Source: Xiphydria camelus
Taxonomy: Eukaryota; Arthropoda; Insecta; Hymenoptera; Xiphydriidae
Length of the DNA stretch: 64,000 nucleotides
NCBI GenBank assembly: GCA_963678675.1
Contig: OY783195.1
Span: forward strand, 7,636,001-7,700,000
Direction of reading: 5' to 3'
Both the position numbers and the translations under genes were made by a program. The notes under the pieces are model-generated. The model was not told the origin of the DNA. It made no database searches and saw only the letters and a list, made by a program, of their open reading frames with translations. Below are positions 20,671 to 28,899 of this stretch, piece by piece. Position 1 is the stretch's first letter; every line of letters begins with the position of its first letter.

Positions 20671-22403
20671 ATATTGGCGGTTGTAGATTAACAAGTACAC
20701 AGCACATATGTATAATACTGTCAACATGATCGAATAAATATTCCGGTATTTTATTTAAAATATGGTAAGTCCTAAAACGTTGCATTAAACTTTCCACGTG
20801 AATTCTAACTCTAGCCACAGTATAAGTGTCCCTAGTTTCTTCTCTTGAAAATTCTTTTTTTTTTTCTAAAAATGGTGGCATAATCACAATCACTTTTTTA
20901 CCTTGACTGTCAATAATATTTTTAATTTCCGGGAATCCTTTATCTGCTAGTACTGTATCTCCTTCTTCTAAATAATCAATGAAACTAGATTCGATTGTTA
21001 TTTGAGAATCACTTTTTCGGCCACCGGCTGCAGGAGACTTAAAACAGATAAAACCACCAGGAGTAATACCAATCAACACTTTAATAGTAAACCCCTTTTT
21101 ATAGTGAGAATAACAAAAAACTCGATCATCCAATGTAGAAGGAATATCTATTTTGAACTCGGTACAGTCAATGATGACTCGAGTATCACTGTACTGTGGC
21201 TTGAAGGAATCAGGCATTGTTGCTCGAACACATGATTTGTCTGGCCAAAATTACTAAAGTTGCAGTCGCTTGAGTTAGACTTTCCAAAGTTGAATAAAAG
21301 ATCCTGGAAACTGTTGTTCTATGAATAGAAAATATTGCGCTAATTGCTGCGAATGTTAAAGCAGTTTTCATTTTGAAAAGAAAAATAAACAGCCTAATAT
21401 TTTTTGGAATTTGGATTTTTTCTGACACAGTCAGTTTCTCCATCAAAAAGTTGAAAGTATCAAATGACACACCAGCAAGATCTGTCAGTTGTTCATCGTT
21501 TTCAACTGATCCTTGGAAATTAATTCCATCATCAAATTCATTGTATACAGAATCAGATCCAACTCCCGTATCGACATAATCTTTTTGCAGTGTGCCACAC
21601 CTTTTATTTTTGAACTTCTTCGAACAATTTCTTTCTGTTGTACCAGTTGGCATATTGATTTCAGTTTGAGTTTCAGCTTCACAGGTGTTACGTCCAAAGC
21701 TAAATCTATTGCAACATAACAGTTTTTCAAATTTATCGCACGGCACAAAAATATCTGCTTGACACTTGATCACGTTTACCACACATATCATTTTCTTCTC
21801 CTTTTGAAGTGGAATCCATTTGAACCTCGGCATTTACATCACTTTCGGAGTTCATACTGCTTGCAGTCACCACTGACAATCCTGACGGTATCCTACGCTT
21901 TAGGAAACGCTGGTGTCTGAAATTATTTGTCAATTGTTACATTTAACTGTATTAGTTTTAGTTTAATAATAAGAATAGAATAATTACCTTTTTAGAGCTG
22001 CAGTTTCATTCAAGGTTTGTCCAGGATTAGTTGAAATAAACTTCGTTGGTACGTAATTGGGACTCAGTTCTCCGTCTCTCTTTTTATCCCCGATAAAATG
22101 AGAACTGCGCAGATTGTTTCTGTTGGTTTGGGGTTCCAACTGCATTCATATCCACTAAAAAGTAAAGAATTAACTTACTCTTTATTTTAATAAAACTTAA
22201 TAATCATTTTAAATGATTTATCGTGTATATATTTTTCGAATGAACAATTGAGGTTATGATACTTACTTCTGCTTTCTTACGATGGCAATCCACTTTTCCT
22301 TTTGAATCAACTTATGCTGAGCTCTTGGGAAATAATAGAATTTATACTTGCTGTTTCTTGAAGTATTTCCACAACTAACAACACAGCATTTGCGCACACC
22401 CAT
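20670..22403 (-). pseudogene. THAP-DDE transposase of ISL2EU copy B
   Basis: Three exons are readable. Exon 1 (22403-22267) has THAP start MGVRKCCVVSC and a GTAAGT donor. Exon 2 (22139-21988) continues THAP. Exon 3 starts at 21916. After a linker come HTH-like sequence (IRLFIFLFKMKTALTFAA) and the DDE_4-type catalytic core: VIIDCTEF, a segment starting LADKGFPEIK, and RIHVESLM, giving D, D and E. Breaks are a 2-nt offset inside THAP near 22100, a frameshift near 21770 and another near 21235. The C-terminus is cut at the junction at 20670. THAP binds the transposon ends and the DDE core cuts and joins DNA (family knowledge). Close to intact, but not functional as written. Confidence 0.78.
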
Positions 22404-22541
22404 GTTTAAACAATTACACTTGATATTCTATGGAGAGACGTGCCTACTAACTTCTAGACTTCACCACTAGTTACGCACGATCGTTTGCCGTATCCCCTCC
22501 AACCAGTTGCACGGTCCCAATACTCGCCACGTGAACCGATT

Positions 22542-23217
22542 ACACTGGTCAACAAAATTACATTTTTTTCTGTTACACGAACCAGACCAGGTGATTCTTA
22601 TAGATTTATGTGCGCTAAAAACAAATCTGACTCTTAAATTTACGTATCACGTCAGGATTTTGAAATACTTGAGGTTAAATATACGAAAACCGGCGATTTT
22701 GGCCATATTCACGGGTCTATTACAATGAAACTAAAAACTGTTTCTTAATTGCACTTACAGCATTTGAAAGTGTCATTTTTGAACTTTTCAATACATTACT
22801 TGATTGTTCCTAAACGATTTTACAAAGCCAAATTTCAGTACGACAAGTCGATCGTTTAGGTCCACCGCACCACGCGCCTGATACATTTAGACGCGTGGCG
22901 CGGTGGACCTAAACGATCGACTTGTCGTACTGAAATTTGGCTTTGTAAAATCGTTTAGGAACAATCAAGTAATGTATTGAAAAGTTCAAAAACGACACTT
23001 TCAAATGCTGTAAGTGCAATTAAGAAACATTTGTTAGTTTAATTGTAATAGACCCGTGAATATGGCCAAAATCGCCTGTTTTCGTATATTTAACCTCAAG
23101 TATTTCAAAATCCTGACGCGATACGCAAATTTGAGAGTCAGATTCGTTTTTAGCGCACATAAATCTATAAGAATCACCTGGTCTGGTTCGTGTAACAAAA
23201 TCACTGTTGACCAGTGT
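22542..23217. repeat. 676-bp near-perfect palindrome (foldback)
   Basis: The left arm starts ACACTGGTCAACA. The right arm ends with the exact inverse. The arms are about 335 bp each, meet around a 10-15 bp centre at 22877-22891, and differ by a few substitutions and one short indel near the outer end. There is no open frame of interest. It starts about 22 bp after the right end of ISL2EU copy B. It may be a foldback transposon or a fresh inverted duplication. Confidence 0.85.
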
Positions 23218-23219
23218 TA

Positions 23220-23555
23220 TCCGCCGCGTACTCGCGCGTCCATGTAATCGCCTCGTGCGACGTATCCGCCGCGTACTCGCGCGTCCATTGTAATCGCTAC
23301 GAGCGAAGTACACGCCGAGTATCCGCATTCACGTAACCGCCTTGCGACGAACATATCTCGTTCTCGCGCATCCATCTTGTAATTCGCCTCGTGCGCCGAT
23401 TGCTCGCCGCGTACCTGCGACTCGTTGTCATCGCCACGTGCGCCGAATCTCGTCGCGTACTTGCGCGTACAGTGTAATTCGCTTTATCATATATTCGAGA
23501 GCGACTTCCGGCGCGTTCTCTCGACCACTTGTAGACTTCGCTTGTTAAACTAAAG
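23220..23555. repeat. Degenerate GC-rich repeat block, right part
   Basis: Repeats such as CGCGTACTCGCGCGTCCAT and CGCCTCGTGCG recur every 55-60 bp with much variation. The composition matches 17938-18610. Confidence 0.5.
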
Positions 23556-23739
23556 AATATTCACACGGAATCTCTGCGACCCCCCTTTGTGTTCCATCAC
23601 CATCGTCCCGCTCCCCTTACGATCCAGCGATCTCGTTAACTTTCCGTCGGAACACAAAGACATCCTTTGATATACCTCTTACCTCTCCTCTACTAATAAT
23701 GTTCCACCATTTTATCAATTATTCAGTAGCATGTCACTT

Positions 23740-24385
23740 TCAAATATCGCACATTACTGATACCGGCTTGAATCTCTAAAACAGGATGATTTCTGCATGA
23801 GTATGGACATTTAATTTCCAATATTAACTGTGGTGTACCCAATGAATCGATCACAATCCCATCAGGAGAACAGCAGAGTCAAGGTTGCTTGAGTTTCACA
23901 ATAACGCCGATTTTTATTACTCCTAGATGAAGTTGTTTAATAATTTTTGCATGCTCAGCTACTTTTTCATTTTTAATTCCATATCTTGTTGCAACACTAT
24001 TAGCGCCTTTAACGTGATACAATTGATTCATTAATTTTTCGAAATTGACTTTTCTTGTTTTTATGCTGTGTGCCCGACTAGCAGATATCCTAAGTTACCT
24101 CACATCAAACCAATCTGAAGAACTCGATTGATCTATTGTAGTACACGCTAACTCTATTATTTTCTCGTCAGTGAGAACCACACGCTCTCTATAAAAGTTT
24201 AGTAATTGTTCAATAACATCGAGTTGGCATCTGTACTCAATACTACTTGATTGTAATGTAATCATCATCTGCATAACTGATCTTATAAGGTTATAAATTA
24301 ATTGACGAGCATGATCTTCCTCTATCAACCTGATACGACGCTCCTCTTCTATCTGCTCCTCAGATATCAATAATGGTCTTAAAAT
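23740..24385 (-). pseudogene. YqaJ-type nuclease relic
   Basis: A helical N-terminal stretch (QIEEERRIRLIEEDHARQLI) leads into SSDWFDVR-stop-LRISASRAHS, then a central segment, a region reading GVIVKLKQP-stop-LCCSPDGIVID, and LILEIKCPYSC. These are the W..R, SPDG and E-x-K motifs of the YqaJ nuclease fold in the expected order. At least two in-frame stops are present. The sequence differs clearly from the copy A/B nucleases, so it belongs to another ISL2EU-type lineage. No matching transposase is directly attached, but one lies just to the right on the plus strand. Confidence 0.75.
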
Positions 24386-24442
24386 GCAAAATGGTAGATT
24401 TTTTGCTGCTGTATTGAAAGGCTCTAAAAGATGCTCACGTTG

Positions 24443-24645
24443 TGTTTAATGTGGAGAAGGATGGATTCTCACTACATCTGAGCTACAGCTAATTCTTTAT
24501 TAATAGCAAATACATGACCAGTAGCTTGGTCTTACTATATCAGCCGTGTGAACGCGTCAAAAATCAGTTCATTTCTGCCCCTCGAACCCTTGTTTCCGAA
24601 CCTAAAACTTGGCGAAAGTGCGCGGTGGGAAGGGAGGAGTGCAAG
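24443..24645 (+). repeat. 195-bp dispersed repeat, copy 3
   Basis: Third copy of the block at 719 and 13628, again ending GGAGGAGTGCA. It lies between a nuclease relic and a transposase relic. Confidence 0.65.
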
Positions 24646-25275
24646 CCTGGGCAATGTCACTGTATTGGCGATTCCAGCTATTGACCATGACATCTGGTGG
24701 CAGAATCTGGAACTAGTCTATTTGGGTTCCAGATGTAAACAAACGTGGCTTTTGCATGACGTGTGATTTGCATCTGTGGTTATGGAACCAGCAACGGTGT
24801 GGCCTTCGAGAGAAAACGTTTCAAGAAACTTGCCAAAATGTTTCGAGGGATTTGAGGACGTAAGGGTAGTCATTGACTGCCTTGAGATATTTATTCAGCA
24901 TCCGAAAAATGTATGTTGTCAATTAATTACACATTCTTTTTATAAAAAGTCCTAGACATGTACATTTATGACCGGTGTAACTCCAGCGGGAAATATCTGT
25001 TATATTAGTAGAGCATACGGAGGCCGAGCCAGTGATAAGTGGATTTTTGAGAACAGTACTATTTCGACATTATTAGAACGGGGGTTGGGTTCATGGTAGA
25101 TAAAGGATTTACGATCGATGAAATTTGTTTATTAAGGGGTTGGAAGTGTTACCGCCCTCCCTTCTTGCGTAAAAGAAAACAGTTTTCCAAAGCAGAGGCA
25201 TTACTTACCAGTAAAATTGCAAAGACTCGAGTTCATGTGGAACGTTCCAATCAACGATTAAAAGTCTTTAAAATT

Positions 25276-26346
25276 GAATCGGTGAGTCCAAGAACAGTAC
25301 AAGTCCAAAAAGATAGTTTTGAGATAACATGAAAAAACATAATAACTTCACAACGAGTGAAGTTACGGTGTTGGCCATCACATATACAAGTTGTGATAGT
25401 TTTTTAGGTAAATGATAATTGAAAATAAAAAATCCGAAAAAATCATTCCCCTCCAAGCTATAGAAGAAACAAATGTATGGACTTGTACTGTTGTTGGACT
25501 CAGTCTTGTTTTTTCTGCTTTTTTAAATTTGTATGTATGATAAGCTCTTGAAAACTGTAATGGAGGATGCTAAGCACGTGAAAATTATTTTATTAAGTAA
25601 ATTTAACAAAAATTTTAATTACAGAAGCATTATATTGTCAACTTAGTTATCAGGATCTTCATCTGTGTAATTTTGCTTCCAGGAAGTTACATGATAGTAA
25701 AACTCCAGTGTTTCATTGTTAATATACTTCATGACTTTTTTAATATCAATGATCTTCTTATGACTGATAGGAACCGGTTCTTGATATGCACGTTTTTTTG
25801 GCAAAGCAGGGCTTGGTTTGTTTTGTTTGAAGACCCCTTAAAGGTATAAGAAACAAAACCATCTATATATGCATAGGTTGTAATATATTCTGGTGATAAA
25901 CGAACTGCCTACACTTTGAAATAGTAAATGTTTGCGTACTATCAGGCTTGGGGACCATAGAAGGTATCACCAGGTATCGGGACCATAGAAGCAGTTTTTT
26001 TTGTAACTAGAAAGCCATCAATTTTTGAAATCAAGGATATCTTTATAGGTAATATCTCTCTTTAAAGGTATAAACGGGTTATTCTTCCTGTACGATACCA
26101 TCATTTCCTGATATTCCTCTGGTAGGTAGACTCGGTCGCTTCTTCTAATGAGTGACAGTACATGTCCTGGACTTGTAATGTTTTTCATCTCAACGCTGTA
26201 CGTAGGCAGTGCTTAGGACGGGGTTAGTCTTTAATGTTGGAATGTTTTTAAGCACAATATATGGAGCTTCGAATTTTAGACATTTTGGCTATCTTAAGTC
26301 AAAACGCCATTTTTTGGACTTGTACTGTTCTTGGACTCACCGATTC
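25276..26346. mobile_element. 1071-bp element with 36-bp TIRs and AATT flanks
   Basis: The ends are perfect inverted repeats of at least 36 bp starting GAATCGGTGAGTCC. AATT is directly outside both (25272-25275 and 26347-26350). A further partial copy of the TIR lies inside near 25476-25502. A decayed minus-strand reading frame fills the right half. The family is not recognised. Because it lies inside transposase codons, its boundaries are well supported. Confidence 0.75.
25640..26230 (-). pseudogene. Decayed ORF inside the AATT element, family unknown
   Basis: Minus-strand frames give TSPGHVLSLIRRSDRVYLPEEYQEM and then PLKRDITYKDI; after stops and a frameshift come PISHKKIIDIKKVMKYI and a C-terminus ending YTDEDPDN. 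The short final stretch resembles the C-terminal ends of large repetitive arthropod proteins of transposon type, but I cannot name the family. It may be a piece of the element's transposase. There is no sign of function. Confidence 0.4.
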
Positions 26347-26638
26347 AATTATAGGTAAAACTACTCACCAATTTAATACCACCTGTAGAAGATATTTTTG
26401 AAGTTGTATGTGCTACTGTCAATTTATCTTCTCCAATTATAAAAGACGAAAACTTTATGAATAATTAATTTGTAAACGAAATGAACAATGTAAGCATATC
26501 TTTGGTTATTTATTATCATGGCATAATCATTGTTTTTATTAGTTTTAGAACGTAGAAAGAACAAAAATGTTTATAAATATTTGAATAATTGTAACATTAA
26601 ACTTATTTAACATTAACTTGTTAAACTTATCGTCATTA

Positions 26639-26806
26639 CCAAGTTAAAACCTGCTATGTGGAGAACGTCCTGCTATATGCTACTTGGCAGTTTTTAACTA
26701 GGAATAACTCTCTTTGATTTATGTGACATTCCTTCAAAAGTTCATATCTATGAACTCATTTAGAATTACTTTTGAAGGTTCTCCACATAGCAGGTTTTAA
26801 CTTGGA
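26639..26806. mobile_element. 168-bp MITE
   Basis: The ends are inverted repeats of 29 bp with one mismatch, starting CCAAGTTAAAACCTGCTATG. A second internal inverted pair lies in the middle. It sits between the 3' ends of the transposase and the SWIM-YqaJ gene, that is, in the non-coding centre of the ISL2EU-type element. No clean target duplication is visible. Confidence 0.75.
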
Positions 26807-28006
26807 ACGATGTTATATTGCACATACAATTTTACGTTCAACCATTCAACACATTATTGTTTTCATCATTTTCCTTCGAGTTTTTAAGTTTTAAACATAA
26901 TTCCTGTAACATTACATTGAAGTAGATCTTTTTCAAGGAAGTTAACATGCTCTTAACAAATTCAAGATCAAAAGCAACATTAATCATATAAGAACTCTTG
27001 TCAAAAGGTGCATAAATAAAAAAAAACATTCTTTGACATTGAGAATTGTCATCCCCAGTTGAACTTGACCGCAATACTTGTGGTTTCTTTTTAATAGAAA
27101 TTTTTCATTTGATATGGTTAAACATTTTTTTAATTCGTATTGCATTGCTTCTGTCACGGTCATATCTTTTCCTTTAAAAGGACACTTAATCTCCAGCAAA
27201 GCAACGGGTTTTCCTTCATGAAAGATAATACCATCCGGGGAATAAGCTAGCCACGGATTCTGCTTACACACTATGACGCCAGTCTGTAAAACTTTGATTT
27301 TTGTCGTTTGCTCAAAAACTTCTCGTGCTTCTTTCTCTTTGTTTTTTCCATATTCAGTATATTGATTTTTGAAATTTTTTACTTCAAAAAACGAATCACA
27401 TTTTCTCTTCCAATCTGCTTTTTTATTTTTTGTGTATGTAAAAAGTTCATAACAATTTGACCCAGTGATCCTACACCGACGTTCACTCTGCCAGTCCGAG
27501 TAAAACTCCATTGTGTCGATACAAATCTTAATATAATCTCCTTTTAAATTGCTAAGAACAACCGCACAGCAATCTTGCAATTCCTTAGTTGGTATTTTAG
27601 TAATTAAATCCATTACCTCACTTCTTCGGTTTATAAAAATAGATTCCAGAGCGGTTTCATCTATTTCCACGGTCTTTTTCTCTGAGGGAAGGACAGGAGC
27701 ACGTCTTCCTTTCTCTTCCTTGGACAAAGCTGAATTGGGTAGCACCCTCAAAACTCTTTCCTCAATTTCTTTCGACATATCTGCACTGACGTTAAACTTC
27801 TTGGAGTTGCTCTTGTCGATGAAACAAGCATGTGTCGACAGTGGATGATAATCGACGTAGTTCGATAAAACCTTTGAATGAAGTTTTCCATGTACAGGCT
27901 TTATCGGTACAAGATAGTTCCTCCAATTCATCTTCGTTGTACCTGAAATAAATTATTCAAAATATGTATGTACGATTTTTTTTAACACTGGCTACCAATC
28001 TAAATC

Positions 28007-28071
28007 TTTAACACGTTGACTACCATATCTCGTGTATCACCGGTGATTCATATGGTAGCCAACGTGTTAAA
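28007..28071. mobile_element. Micro-hairpin flanked by TTAA
   Basis: Arms of 22 bp (TTTAACACGTTGACTACCAT and its inverse, one mismatch) enclose about 21 bp, with TTAA in both outer edges. It lies in the spacer between SWIM and YqaJ parts. The ACGTTGACT.CCATAT motif also occurs inside the Harbinger-type MITE at 1709, which suggests a related origin. Confidence 0.6.
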
Positions 28072-28402
28072 TTAATTACTTCAAAAAATGAGGTTAGATT
28101 TATCTGGTACAAAACAGAAGAGTGGCGAGGATATGCTTGCATCGTTCTCCTTGACCGGCTTTGCATGAGCACACAATCGACTGAATTTTACCCTCTTTTG
28201 ATAGTACTCCGTCAATTTGATGGGGATAACCCCTCAAATTTGAAGTTTGAAGGAAAAACTCTGTGACACACTTGTAGCATTTTCACTCACGCTATTTCTC
28301 CCACATTTTACAATATGACCTGCTTTTAAAAGCAGTTATTTGCCCTCAATAAAGTTCCTATTACTTGGTGTTGTAGGCGCCCAGGCACAAATTTGATCTA
28401 TA

Positions 28403-28566
28403 GGCCTCTTGCGCACTTTCACAAGCGTAGCTTTTGTTTGTGTTATACATGTACGTATAGAGAATTTACATCCCAGTTTTTCGCCAAGAAACCCAGTTTG
28501 GCGGTATTATACATACAATACACATTCAAATGTGTGATAGTGTGCATGGGAGATACGCAATAGGCC
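28403..28566. mobile_element. 164-bp TA-flanked MITE, copy 1
   Basis: It begins GGCCTCTTGCG and ends with CGCAATAGGCC, flanked by TA on both sides. A second copy in opposite orientation is at 37261-37426. The internal sequence matches along its length (for example ACATGTACGTATAGAGAATT). It interrupts the SWIM part of the nuclease gene. Confidence 0.8.
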
Positions 28567-28899
28567 TATTAGTAAATGCAATAACACCAGCGATTTGTTT
28601 GCAACATTTGCCTAGCCCAGCTGGACAAGTGCAAGTTGCTACTGTTACATTTCTATTCAAGTCAAGCTAGAAAAAAATTTATATGAATTACATATATTTG
28701 TAAAATATGTATATGTTGAAATAGAGCATTGATTAATTATTGAGCATTCGCCGGGTCGTTGTATTTCAATAACATTACTCACATGATTCTCGTCAGATAG
28801 TTGTTTTCCTTTCGTCCTCACGGTTTCACGAAGGAAATCTTCGTTAATTGGAATGAATCCGAAAGAGATAAACTTTATCATTTTCCTATAAATAATTAT

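Larger units (their letters stand above)
18613..22519. mobile_element. ISL2EU-like DNA transposon, copy B
   Basis: Inverted ends TGGGACCGTGCAAC are flanked by AT on both sides (18611-18612 and 22520-22521). From left to right it holds the nested Harbinger MITE, only the C-terminal part of the YqaJ nuclease (plus strand), a duplicated acidic-repeat block, a plus-strand transposase fragment from a diverged relative, and the element's own transposase (minus strand) with THAP exon. Relative to copy A it lacks about 550 bp of nuclease but keeps the DDE domain. Confidence 0.82.
24780..26478 (+). pseudogene. ISL2EU-type DDE transposase, split by another element
   Basis: From about 24780 the frames read MEPATVWPSRENV, then RVVIDCLEIFIQ (first Asp), GVTPAGNICYIS, GGRASDKWIF, MVDKGFTIDE (second Asp), RPPFLRKRKQFS and VHVERSNQRLKVF (Glu). 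The gene stops at 25275 where a 1071-bp element is inserted. It resumes at 26351 with the C-terminus (NLIPPVEDIFEVVCATVNLSSP, ending NFMNN). Several frameshifts occur around 24930-25080. It lies convergent to the SWIM-YqaJ gene on the minus strand, the usual ISL2EU arrangement, so the two probably formed one element. No THAP exon was found. Confidence 0.75.
26838..28881 (-). pseudogene. SWIM-YqaJ nuclease gene, nearly complete
   Basis: An upstream exon-like frame (28881-28660, MIKFISFGFIPINEDF) is followed by SWIM-type zinc-finger motifs CTCPAGLGKCCKQ (near 28592-28633) and CSCKAGQGERCKH (28171-28133). After an acceptor near 27940 comes a 315-residue frame (27931-26984). It carries WQSERRCRITGSNCYELF, SPDGIIFHEG and LLEIKCPFKG, the W..R, D and E-x-K motifs of the YqaJ/lambda-exonuclease fold. 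An A-run near 27022 shifts the frame. The true C-terminus continues to 26838. A 164-bp MITE cuts the SWIM region and frameshifts are present there. SWIM is thought to bind DNA or protein, and YqaJ is a 5'-3' exonuclease fold (known). This is the best preserved of five YqaJ-type copies in the window. Confidence 0.75.

Noticed and set aside
26984..27931. YqaJ domain taken as sign of a phage or virus
   Set aside because: YqaJ-type nucleases are known from phages, but here they occur with DDE transposases, introns and insect repeats, which fits ISL2EU-type transposons better.
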